Positions 1 to 7,727 of a stretch of DNA of 43,915 nt are shown here, one piece after another. The notes beneath the pieces were generated by a model. The model was given only the letters and a program-made list of their open reading frames with translations. It made no database searches and had not been told where the DNA came from. The stretch covers positions 1-43,915 of the forward strand of contig DASSKO010000097.1 in the NCBI GenBank assembly GCA_035690425.1, given 5' to 3'. The stretch's first letter is position 1. Every line of letters begins with the position of its first letter. This stretch comes from DASSKO01 sp035690425 (lineage in GTDB: Bacteria > Actinomycetota > Actinomycetes > Propionibacteriales > Nocardioidaceae). Both the position numbers and the translations under genes were made by a program.

Positions 1-7
1 TAGCTCA

Positions 8-730
8 TCAGCGCCAGCCTCCAATGTCGGGAAGGTCACCGTCGGGTACGACGGCGAGGTCGTGGCCGTCCGACCGGCCCGTGACCCAGGCTGCCAGGGC
101 GGCCTGCGGGCCCTCGACCGTGCGAGCGGCCGCACCGCCGGCACGGTCTCCGAGCTCCAAGGTGGCCCAGGTGTCGGTGGCCTGCAGCGTCAGCGCCTCA
201 CCGGCCCGCTCGGCGAGGTCGCTCGCAGCATAGGGCAGGAAGGCCACGAGCATCTCGGCCGGCCACAACGCGGGCGGGTACCCCATCCCGAGGTCGGTGC
301 GGTGCAGCTCGACCTCGGACGCCCGCAGGACGAGCACGAACTCGGCCGTGTCGCCGCGGCGGTCGGCGCCCCACTCGACCCGGCGGGTCCATGCATCCGC
401 GTCGAGCAGCTCGGCGTACTCGCGCAACCGCTCGTGGCTCACCGCCAGGTCGGCCCGCAGCTCGGCCACGGACCGCCGCGCGCCTGCCTCGATGTCAGCT
501 GCGCGTACGGCGCGCGAGGGGTACATCACGGCCCGCTCGCCGGTGCGCGCCCACCTCAACAGGTTGACCAGTGCGTCGGCGTTGCGGGCGATGTGGGTCA
601 AGACGTGGCCACGGCTCCACCCCGGCAGCAGGGACGGCTCGCGCGCCTCGGCATCGGTCAGGTCGGCGAGGTCGCGGAGCAGTCGGCTGGTCGAGAGGTC
701 GACCAGCTCGAGCAGGTTGTCGGTGCTCAC
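8..730 (-). CDS. DinB-like / mycothiol-dependent maleylpyruvate isomerase family protein
   Basis: The 240-residue product has the LPGW-x4-HVLTHIARN motif (residues 35-50, His46) and a later E-x3-H pair in VELHRTDL. These are the metal-binding features of the mycothiol maleylpyruvate isomerase/DinB four-helix fold. In this family the metal site usually activates mycothiol for thiol transfer or isomerisation; the substrate here cannot be told. I chose the GTG at 728-730 because a TACATT hexamer ends six bases before it and no Shine-Dalgarno is present, so the mRNA is probably leaderless. It is divergent from uvrA. The family is well supported and the reaction is unknown. Confidence 0.8.
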   Translation of the reverse strand: MSTDNLLELVDLSTSRLLRDLADLTDAEAREPSLLPGWSRGHVLTHIARNADALVNLLRWARTGERAVMYPSRAVRAADIEAGARRSVAELRADLAVSHERLREYAELLDADAWTRRVEWGADRRGDTAEFVLVLRASEVELHRTDLGMGYPPALWPAEMLVAFLPYAASDLAERAGEALTLQATDTWATLELGDRAGGAAARTVEGPQAALAAWVTGRSDGHDLAVVPDGDLPDIGGWR

Positions 731-736
731 CTGTGC

Positions 737-742
737 AATGTA
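737..742 (-). promoter_or_regulatory. -10 element for leaderless DinB-like gene
   Basis: On the minus strand this reads TACATT (TAnnnT class), six bases upstream of the GTG start. Transcription would therefore begin at or next to the start codon. No convincing -35 was found. Confidence 0.5.
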
Positions 743-799
743 GCCATGCGGCGTCGAGTGCTGTGCCACCGGTGGATGCCGGCAGGTTGTGCGCCCCGG

Positions 800-805
800 T
801 AGGAT
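800..805 (+). promoter_or_regulatory. -10 element for uvrA
   Basis: TAGGAT places the transcript start near 812, inside the LexA box at 808-821, which is where a repressor would block initiation. The inferred 5' leader is about 39 bases. Confidence 0.5.
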
Positions 806-807
806 GG

Positions 808-821
808 CGAACGCCTGTTCG
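808..821 (+). promoter_or_regulatory. LexA (SOS) box upstream of uvrA
   Basis: The sequence CGAAC-GCCT-GTTCG is a perfect dyad and matches the actinobacterial/Gram-positive LexA pattern CGAAC-N4-GTTCG. It lies 30 bases before the uvrA start and overlaps the predicted transcript start. It therefore predicts DNA-damage induction of uvrA. Confidence 0.8.
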
Positions 822-850
822 AAGGTTGAGTGAGACGTGAAGGGTGAGCG

Positions 851-3800
851 GTGGCCGACCAGCTGATCGTGCGTGGTGCGCGCGAGCACAATCTCAAAGA
901 CGTCTCGATCGACCTGCCACGCGACTCGTTGATCGTCTTCACCGGGCTGTCCGGTTCCGGCAAGTCCAGCCTGGCGTTCGACACCATCTTCGCCGAAGGA
1001 CAGCGGCGCTACGTGGAGAGCCTGTCCGCCTACGCCCGGCAGTTCCTGGGCCAGCTGGACAAGCCCGACGTCGACTTCATCGAGGGGCTCTCGCCGGCGG
1101 TCTCCATCGACCAGAAGTCGACCTCGCGCAACCCGCGGTCGACGGTCGGCACCATCACCGAGGTCTACGACTACCTGCGGTTGCTGTTCGCCAGGGCCGG
1201 CCGCCCGCACTGCCCCGTCTGTGGCCGGCCGATCGCGCGGCAGACCCCGCAGCAGATCGTCGACCGGGTGCTCGAGCTCGAGGCCGGCAGCCGGTTCCAG
1301 GTGCTGGCGCCGGTGATCCGCGGCCGCAAGGGCGAGTACGCCGACCTTTTCCGGCAGCTCCAGACCCAGGGCTTCTCCCGGGTCCGGGTCGACGGCGAGA
1401 CCCACCAGCTGACCGCTCCGCCCACGCTGAACAAGCAGCAGAAGCACACGATCGAGGTCGTCGTCGACCGGCTGCAGGTCAAGGCGTCGGCCAAACGGCG
1501 GCTCACCGACTCGATCGAGACCGCACTCGGCCTGTCCGGCGGCCTGGTGACGCTCGACTTCGTCGACCTGCCCGAGGACGATCCTGGCCGCGAGCGGGTC
1601 TACTCCGAGCACCTGGCCTGTCTCCACGACGACCTCTCCTTCGAGGAGCTGGAGCCGCGGTCGTTCTCGTTCAACTCGCCCTACGGCGCCTGCACGGAGT
1701 GCCACGGCATCGGCACCCGGATGGAGGTCGACCCCGAGCTCGTCGTGCCCGACCCGTCCAAGTCGCTCGACGAGGGAGCCCTGTCACCGTGGGCCTCCGC
1801 GCACGTGTCCGACTACTTCCAGCGGCTCATCGGTGCGCTCGCCGAGGAGCTGAAGTTCTCCACCTCGACGCCGTTCCAGGGGCTGCCCGCCCGGGCGCGC
1901 AAGGCGCTGCTGGAGGGACACAGCACCAAGGTGCACGTGCGCTACCGCAACCGCTACGGCCGGGAGCGGTCCTACTACTCCACCTTCGAGGGGGTCATCC
2001 CCTACATCGAGCGGCGGCACTCCGAAGCCGAGACCGACACCAGCCGTGAGCGCTTCGAGGGCTTCATGCGCGAGGTGCCCTGCCCGGCGTGTCAGGGTTC
2101 CCGGCTCAAGCCGGTGTCGCTGGCGGTGACGCTCGGCGGCAAGACCATCGCCGATGTCTGCGAGCTGCCGATCGACGAGGCGGCCATGTTCCTGCGCGAG
2201 CTCGAGCTCAGCGAGCGCGAGCGGCAGATCGCCGAGCGGGTGCTCAAGGAGATCAACGAGCGGCTCCGGTTCCTCCTTGACGTCGGCCTGCACTATCTCA
2301 CCCTGGCCCGGCCGTCGGGGTCGCTGTCGGGCGGGGAGGCGCAGCGGATCCGGCTCGCCACCCAGATCGGTGCCGGGCTCGTCGGCGTGCTCTACGTGCT
2401 CGACGAGCCGTCGATCGGTCTGCACCAGCGTGACAACCACCGGCTGATCGAGACCTTGGTCCGGCTGCGTGACCTCGGCAACACCCTGATCGTGGTCGAG
2501 CACGACGAGGACACCATCCGCACCGCCGACTGGGTGGTCGACATCGGCCCCGGCGCCGGCGAGCACGGCGGACAGGTGGTGGTGTCGGGCACGGTCGAGG
2601 AGCTGCTGGACCACCCCGACTCGATGACCGGCGCCTACCTGGCCGGCCGCGAGGAGATCCCGCTGCCGGCGCTGCGGCGGCCGCGTACGCCGGGTCGCGA
2701 GATCACGGTCCACGGTGCGTACGAGAACAACCTACGCAACATCGACGTGACCTTTCCGCTGGGTCAGTTCGTCGCCGTCACCGGCGTGTCCGGTTCCGGC
2801 AAGTCGACGCTGGTCAACGACATCCTCTACACCTCGCTCGCGCGCCAGATCTACAACGCACGCCAGATCCCGGGCCGCCACCGCACGGTCAGCGGCGTGG
2901 ACGAGGTCGACAAGGTCATCCACGTCGACCAGTCGCCGATCGGCCGCACACCCCGGTCCAACCCGGCCACCTACACGGGCGTCTTCGACCATGTGCGCAA
3001 GCTGTTCGCGCAGACGCCCGAGGCGAAGATGCGTGGTTATCTGCAGGGCAGGTTCTCCTTCAACGTCAAGGGCGGGCGCTGTGAGGCCTGCTCCGGCGAC
3101 GGCACGATCAAGATCGAGATGAACTTCCTGCCCGACGTCTACGTGCCGTGCGAGGTCTGCCACGGTGCTCGCTACAACCGCGAGACGCTCGAGGTGCACT
3201 ACAAGGGCAAGACGATCGCCGAGGTCCTCGACATGCCGATCGAGGAGGCCGTCGACTTCTTCGAGGCCATCCCGGCGATCGCCAGGCACCTGCGCACGCT
3301 CGTCGACGTGGGGCTGGGCTATGTCCGGCTCGGCCAGCCGGCTCCCACGCTGTCCGGCGGTGAGGCGCAACGGGTCAAGCTGTCCGCGGAGCTGCAGAAG
3401 CGGTCGACCGGCCGCACCCTCTACGTGCTCGACGAGCCAACCACCGGCCTGCACTTCGAGGACATCCGCAAGCTCCTCGGTGTCCTGGGCAGGCTCGTCG
3501 ACAACGGCAACACGGTGATCGTGATCGAGCACAACCTCGACGTGATCAAGGTGGCCGACTGGCTGATCGACCTCGGGCCGGAGGGCGGAGGCGGAGGCGG
3601 TGTGGTCGTCGCCGAGGGCACCCCCGAGCAGGTCGCCGACGACCTGGCCAGCCACACCGGCGCCTTCCTCAAGCCCATCCTCGACGGTCGCGGCGTGCCC
3701 GTCGCCGGTAGCGGGCCCGGCGCGGAGGTGCAATCCACGAAGGCGGCCGCGTCGTATACCCCGCGACAGAAGTCGACCGCCAAGCGGGCGACCAAGCCCG

Positions 3801-3871
3801 CGAAGACGACGGCCCTGCGGTCGACGGCCAGAAAGTCGACCGCGAAGAAGTCCACCGCCAAGCGCCGCTGA
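851..3871 (+). CDS. uvrA: Excinuclease ABC subunit A (UvrA)
   Basis: UvrA is the damage-recognition ATPase of nucleotide excision repair; it loads UvrB onto lesions. Two ABC modules are visible: Walker A GLSGSGKSS at residues 32-40 and GVSGSGKST in the second half, with signature motifs LSGGEAQRIRLA and LSGGEAQRVKLS. Zinc-finger CxxC pairs include CTEC, CPAC and CEAC...CEVC. The start is GTG at 851, with a purine-rich GAAGGG about seven bases upstream. At 1006 residues it is longer than usual because of a basic Lys/Thr/Ala tail from about residue 960 with repeated KSTAK-type units. A LexA box lies upstream. Identification is certain; the role of the tail is not known. Confidence 0.98.
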   Translation: MADQLIVRGAREHNLKDVSIDLPRDSLIVFTGLSGSGKSSLAFDTIFAEGQRRYVESLSAYARQFLGQLDKPDVDFIEGLSPAVSIDQKSTSRNPRSTVGTITEVYDYLRLLFARAGRPHCPVCGRPIARQTPQQIVDRVLELEAGSRFQVLAPVIRGRKGEYADLFRQLQTQGFSRVRVDGETHQLTAPPTLNKQQKHTIEVVVDRLQVKASAKRRLTDSIETALGLSGGLVTLDFVDLPEDDPGRERVYSEHLACLHDDLSFEELEPRSFSFNSPYGACTECHGIGTRMEVDPELVVPDPSKSLDEGALSPWASAHVSDYFQRLIGALAEELKFSTSTPFQGLPARARKALLEGHSTKVHVRYRNRYGRERSYYSTFEGVIPYIERRHSEAETDTSRERFEGFMREVPCPACQGSRLKPVSLAVTLGGKTIADVCELPIDEAAMFLRELELSERERQIAERVLKEINERLRFLLDVGLHYLTLARPSGSLSGGEAQRIRLATQIGAGLVGVLYVLDEPSIGLHQRDNHRLIETLVRLRDLGNTLIVVEHDEDTIRTADWVVDIGPGAGEHGGQVVVSGTVEELLDHPDSMTGAYLAGREEIPLPALRRPRTPGREITVHGAYENNLRNIDVTFPLGQFVAVTGVSGSGKSTLVNDILYTSLARQIYNARQIPGRHRTVSGVDEVDKVIHVDQSPIGRTPRSNPATYTGVFDHVRKLFAQTPEAKMRGYLQGRFSFNVKGGRCEACSGDGTIKIEMNFLPDVYVPCEVCHGARYNRETLEVHYKGKTIAEVLDMPIEEAVDFFEAIPAIARHLRTLVDVGLGYVRLGQPAPTLSGGEAQRVKLSAELQKRSTGRTLYVLDEPTTGLHFEDIRKLLGVLGRLVDNGNTVIVIEHNLDVIKVADWLIDLGPEGGGGGGVVVAEGTPEQVADDLASHTGAFLKPILDGRGVPVAGSGPGAEVQSTKAAASYTPRQKSTAKRATKPAKTTALRSTARKSTAKKSTAKRR

Positions 3872-3903
3872 CCCACCGCCGCACGAGCCAGGAGGCATCC
3901 GCG

Positions 3904-4308
3904 ATGACCGATCTCGACCGCCGTACCATCCTGCGGGGAGCCGCCATCAGCGGCGCGATCGGCGCGTGCCCGTTGCTCGCGGCATGCGGATCCGACGGAA
4001 GTTCGTCCGCGACCACGGAGACGGACGCGCTGGCGTCGACCGCCGACATCCCGGTCGGCGGTGGCAAGGTCTTCCGCGACCAGGAGGTCGTCGTCACCCA
4101 GCCCAGCAAGGGCGAATTCGTCGGTTACACAGCCGAGTGCACGCACCAGGGCTGCATCGTCGCCGAGGTGAGCGACGGCACCATCAACTGCCCGTGCCAC
4201 GGCAGCATGTTCGACATCGACGACGGAAGCGTGGTCGGCGGTCCCGCGCAGGAGCCGCTGCCGATGAAGCCCATCAGCGTGCAGGGCGACCAGATCACGC
4301 TTGCGTAG
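3904..4308 (+). CDS. Tat-exported Rieske (2Fe-2S) lipoprotein
   Basis: The 134-residue protein starts at ATG 3904 after AGGAGG. Its N-terminus has a twin-arginine motif (DRRTILRG, residues 5-12) and a lipobox LAAC ending at Cys28, so it should be exported folded and lipid-anchored outside the membrane. The Rieske cluster ligands are C79-T-H81 and C96-P-C98-H99. Cys84 and Cys98 are placed for the disulfide typical of high-potential Rieske proteins. A Ser/Thr-rich spacer follows the lipobox. It sits 32 bp after uvrA but is functionally unrelated. Its electron partner cannot be inferred from this window. Confidence 0.9.
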   Translation: MTDLDRRTILRGAAISGAIGACPLLAACGSDGSSSATTETDALASTADIPVGGGKVFRDQEVVVTQPSKGEFVGYTAECTHQGCIVAEVSDGTINCPCHGSMFDIDDGSVVGGPAQEPLPMKPISVQGDQITLA

Positions 4309-4560
4309 GCCCGGCCGGTGCGTCGTACCCGAGGCGCGCCGCCGCAGCCTGGACCCCGGCAATGACCATGCCGTCCATCAACCGCCCCGCGTAGATGCCC
4401 CGACAGCACCTCGGCTACCGGCATCCCGACCCGGTCCATGTCCGCTTCCTCGTCCGCCCGAGCAGTCCGTTGGTCGGGAGCGATCGAGGACCGCTCGCGG
4501 GCCAGGAAAAGGGGCCAATGGCGGAGGACCTGAGCACACACAAGGCGCTCGGGTCGGGGT
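4309..4560. other. Intergenic region, no confident gene
   Basis: No coding frame with recognisable family features was found here. A minus-strand frame ending in a stop at 4296-4298 reads IYAGRLMDGMVIAG, and a different minus frame upstream reads MDRVGMPVAEVL. This could be a decayed gene split by a frameshift, but no family was recognised. The rest may carry the promoter of the small ORF at 4561. Confidence 0.3.
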
Positions 4561-4728
4561 GTGCCGACGTCGCGCGGCTTCTGTCTGCGCTGCGGAAAGG
4601 TACAGCGGCGAGGCGAGGGCCGGGGCCGCAGCGGTGCTGCGTCCGCTCACCCGGTGGGGGCCGTCCTGCTGGTCGCACTCGCCGTGATGGTGCTGTCGCT
4701 CTTCGGTGCCCAGACCGTCCTCGGCTGA
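4561..4728 (+). CDS. Small predicted membrane protein with a CxxC motif
   Basis: A 55-codon ORF beginning GTG at 4561 encodes an N-terminal FCLRCGK zinc-knuckle-like CxxC, a basic Gly/Arg-rich linker, and one hydrophobic helix (VGAVLLVALAVMVLSLFGA) near the C-terminus. It ends 24 bp before uvrC. There is no good Shine-Dalgarno, and the frame is closed by a stop at 4531-4533, so GTG 4561 is the only likely start. The CxxC plus transmembrane layout looks more like a real small protein than noise, but no family was recognised. Confidence 0.45.
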   Translation: MPTSRGFCLRCGKVQRRGEGRGRSGAASAHPVGAVLLVALAVMVLSLFGAQTVLG

Positions 4729-4739
4729 CGCCGCCCCCG

Positions 4740-4745
4740 TAGAGT
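4740..4745 (+). promoter_or_regulatory. -10 element for leaderless uvrC
   Basis: TAGAGT is followed by seven bases and then the GTG start of uvrC, the spacing expected when transcription begins at the start codon. No Shine-Dalgarno precedes uvrC. Confidence 0.6.
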
Positions 4746-4752
4746 TGTGGGC

Positions 4753-6846
4753 GTGGCAGACCCGGCGACGTACCGACCCGCTGCGGGGTCGATACCAGAA
4801 GGCCCAGGCGTCTACCGCTTTCGTGACGAGACCCGGCGGGTCATCTACGTAGGCAAGGCCAAGAGCCTGCGGGCGCGGCTGTCGTCGTACTTCCAGGACG
4901 TGGCGAACCTGCACCCGCGCACGCAGACGATGGTGACGACCGCCGCCTCGGTGGAGTGGACGGTGGTGGACACCGAGGTCGAGGCGCTGCAGCTGGAGTA
5001 CTCCTGGATCAAGGAGTTCGACCCGCGGTTCAACGTCAAGTACCGCGACGACAAGTCGTATCCCTGGCTCGCCGTGACGGTGGGCGACACCTATCCCCGC
5101 GTGATGGTGGGCCGCGGCCCCAAGCGCAAGGGCGTGCGCTACTTCGGCCCCTACGCGCACGCGTGGGCCATCCGGGAGACCGTCGACCTGCTGCTGCGGG
5201 TCTTTCCGATGCGGTCGTGCTCCAACGGCGTCTTCAAGCGGTCGGAGCAGATCGGGCGGCCGTGCCTGCTGGGCTACATCGGCAAGTGCGCAGCGCCCTG
5301 CGTGGGCCGCGTCGACGCCGCGGAGCACCGGGCGATCGTCGACGACTTCTGCGCGTTCATGGCCGGCAACACCAGCGCCTACATCAAGCGGCTCGAGCGG
5401 GAGATGCAGGCGGCCTCCTCAGACCTGGAGTACGAGCGGGCGGCGCGGCTCCGCGACGACGTCGGCGCCCTGCGGCGCGCACTGGAGAAGAACGCCGTGG
5501 TGCTCGGCGACGCGACCGACGCCGACGTGGTCGCCCTGGCCGAGGACCCGCTCGAGGCGGCGGTGCAGATCTTCCACGTCCGCGGCGGCCGCATCCGCGG
5601 GCAGCGCGGCTGGGTGGCCGACAAGGTCGACGACGCTGCCACCGGTGACCTGGTGGAGCGGCTGCTGCAGCAGGTCTACGGCGAGCTCGACCCGGGATCC
5701 GACCTGGGGTCCGACACCGTGCCGCGGGAGGTGCTGGTGCCCGAGCTTCCGTCCGACGTCGAGGCGCTGGCCGAGTGGCTGACGTCGCTGCGCGGGAGCC
5801 GGGTCGAGCTCAAGGTGCCGCAGCGGGGCGACAAGCGGGCTCTGCTCGAGACCGTCGGCCGCAACGCCGGCCAGGCGCTGACCCTGCACAAGACCAGGCG
5901 CGCCGGCGACCTGACCACGCGCAACCGGGCGCTGGAGGAGCTGCAGATCGCCCTCGAGCTGCCCGGAGCGCCGCTGCGTATCGAGTGCTTCGACATCTCC
6001 AACCTGCAGGGCACCGAGATCGTCGCGTCGATGGTGGTGTTCGAAGACGGGCTGCCGCGCAAGAGCGAGTACCGGCGGTTCGTGATCCGCGGCACCGAGG
6101 GCCAGAACGACGTCGCCGCGATGCACGAGACCGTCACCCGCCGCTTCCGCCGCTTCCTCGACGAACGCTCGGAGAGCCCCGAGCTCGACCTCGCCAGCGG
6201 TGACCCCGGGGGCGGCCCCGGCGGCGGGTCCCACGGCGGGTCCGGCGGGGATCCCGACGGGGGGCCCGCCCTCGTCGACCCGGAGACCGGCCGCCCGCGG
6301 CGGTTCGCCTACGCCCCCGGCCTGGTCGTGGTCGACGGCGGCCCACCACAGGTGGCGGCCGCCCAGCGGGCGCTGGACCAGCTCGGCATCGACGACGTGC
6401 CGGTGTGCGGGCTGGCCAAGCGCTTGGAGGAGGTGTGGCTGCCGAGCGAGCAGGACCCGGTCATCCTGCCGCGGACCAGCGAGGGCCTCTACCTGCTGCA
6501 GCGGGTGCGGGACGAGGCGCACCGGTTCGCGATCCGGCACCACCGGCAACGGCGTTCGAAGTCGATGACGCAGAGCGCGCTGGACGGCATCCCCGGCCTC
6601 GGGGAAGTACGCCGGAAGGCGCTGCTGAAGCACTTCGGTTCGCTGAAGAAGCTGCGAGCGGCGAGCGTCGACGAGGTCGCCGCCGTACCCGGCCTGGGTC
6701 ACCGCACGGCTGAGGTGATCGTCTCCGCGCTGGCCGCGGACTCCACGGGCGCGTCCACCGGGCCGTCCGCCCAGGCCAGCCAGCCGGCGATCAACACCGC
6801 GACCGGTGAGATTCTCGACGACGCACCATCGAGCAGCGAGGACTGA
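4753..6846 (+). CDS. uvrC: Excinuclease ABC subunit C (UvrC)
   Basis: UvrC makes the dual incisions of nucleotide excision repair. The 697-residue product has the GIY-YIG nuclease at its N-terminus (GVYRF at residue 19, IYVGKAK at 31-37), a UVR domain around residue 220, an RNase H-like nuclease half, and C-terminal helix-hairpin-helix repeats (GIPGLGEVRRKALLKHFGS). GTG 4753 was chosen over GTG 4747 because the -10 element sits seven bases before it and homologues begin at this point. A Gly-rich insertion around residues 483-510 interrupts the RNase H-like half. It begins the uvrC-rapZ-yvcK-whiA series, with seven bases between uvrC and rapZ. Confidence 0.97.
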   Translation: MADPATYRPAAGSIPEGPGVYRFRDETRRVIYVGKAKSLRARLSSYFQDVANLHPRTQTMVTTAASVEWTVVDTEVEALQLEYSWIKEFDPRFNVKYRDDKSYPWLAVTVGDTYPRVMVGRGPKRKGVRYFGPYAHAWAIRETVDLLLRVFPMRSCSNGVFKRSEQIGRPCLLGYIGKCAAPCVGRVDAAEHRAIVDDFCAFMAGNTSAYIKRLEREMQAASSDLEYERAARLRDDVGALRRALEKNAVVLGDATDADVVALAEDPLEAAVQIFHVRGGRIRGQRGWVADKVDDAATGDLVERLLQQVYGELDPGSDLGSDTVPREVLVPELPSDVEALAEWLTSLRGSRVELKVPQRGDKRALLETVGRNAGQALTLHKTRRAGDLTTRNRALEELQIALELPGAPLRIECFDISNLQGTEIVASMVVFEDGLPRKSEYRRFVIRGTEGQNDVAAMHETVTRRFRRFLDERSESPELDLASGDPGGGPGGGSHGGSGGDPDGGPALVDPETGRPRRFAYAPGLVVVDGGPPQVAAAQRALDQLGIDDVPVCGLAKRLEEVWLPSEQDPVILPRTSEGLYLLQRVRDEAHRFAIRHHRQRRSKSMTQSALDGIPGLGEVRRKALLKHFGSLKKLRAASVDEVAAVPGLGHRTAEVIVSALAADSTGASTGPSAQASQPAINTATGEILDDAPSSSED

Positions 6847-6853
6847 CGCAGCC

Positions 6854-7723
6854 ATGAGCCACCCGCCGTCCGACGAGCTGGTCGTCGTCACCGGCATGAC
6901 CGGCGCCGGCCGCAGCACCGCCGCCAAGGTACTTGAGGACGTCGGCTACTTCGTCACCGACAACATTCCGCCGCAGATCGTGCCCGAGGTGGTCCGGCTG
7001 ATCCGCGGCGAGTCCGGCGACCCGCGCATCGCCGTGGTGGTCGACGTACGCTCCCGGTGGTTCTTCACCGCGCTGCAGGGGATGCTCGAGGAACTGTCCA
7101 CCAGCGGCCACCGGGCGCGGCTGCTGTTCCTGGAGGCCTCCGACGAGGTCCTGGTGCGACGTCAGGAGGCCGCCCGCCGGCCGCACCCGCTGCAGGGCAG
7201 TGGACGGCTGCTCGACGGCATCGAGCGGGAGCGGGAGATGCTGCGTGACCTGCGCGGCGCCGCCGACGTCCTCATCGACACCACCAACATCAACGTGCAC
7301 CAGATGGCCGAGCGGGTCGTCAACGCCTTCTCCCAGGCCGACGCGGCAAAGCTGACCGCCACGGTGCTGTCGTTCGGGTTCAAGTACGGCATCCCCGTCG
7401 ACGCCGACATGGTCGTCGACATGCGGTTCCTGCCCAACCCGCACTGGGTGCCGGAGCTGCGCCCGAGGTCTGGCCTGGACGCAGCCGTCGGTGACTACGT
7501 CCTCGACCAACCTGGCGCGGTGGCTTTCCTGGACAGCTACGAGGACCTGCTGCGCACGATGACGCCGGGGTATGTCCGTGAGGGCAAGCGGTTCGTGACG
7601 ATCGCGGTCGGCTGCACCGGCGGCAAGCACCGCAGCGTGTCGATGGCCGAGGCGCTGGCGCAGCGGCTGCGCCGAAGCGGGATCGAGACCCTGGTCGTGC
7701 ACCGTGACCTGGGGCGGGAGTGA
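6854..7723 (+). CDS. rapZ: RapZ/YvcJ-family RNase adapter P-loop nucleotide-binding protein
   Basis: The 289-residue protein has an N-terminal P-loop GMTGAGRS (residues 14-21), where Arg replaces the usual Walker Lys as in other actinobacterial members. The conserved C-terminal block GCTGGKHRSV is present. In enteric bacteria RapZ links cell-wall sugar signals to small-RNA decay; in Gram-positives the YvcJ form hydrolyses GTP. The precise target in Actinobacteria is less clear. ATG 6854 lies seven bases after uvrC, and yvcK follows after four bases, so translation is probably coupled. Confidence 0.93.
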   Translation: MSHPPSDELVVVTGMTGAGRSTAAKVLEDVGYFVTDNIPPQIVPEVVRLIRGESGDPRIAVVVDVRSRWFFTALQGMLEELSTSGHRARLLFLEASDEVLVRRQEAARRPHPLQGSGRLLDGIEREREMLRDLRGAADVLIDTTNINVHQMAERVVNAFSQADAAKLTATVLSFGFKYGIPVDADMVVDMRFLPNPHWVPELRPRSGLDAAVGDYVLDQPGAVAFLDSYEDLLRTMTPGYVREGKRFVTIAVGCTGGKHRSVSMAEALAQRLRRSGIETLVVHRDLGRE

Positions 7724-7727
7724 CCGC

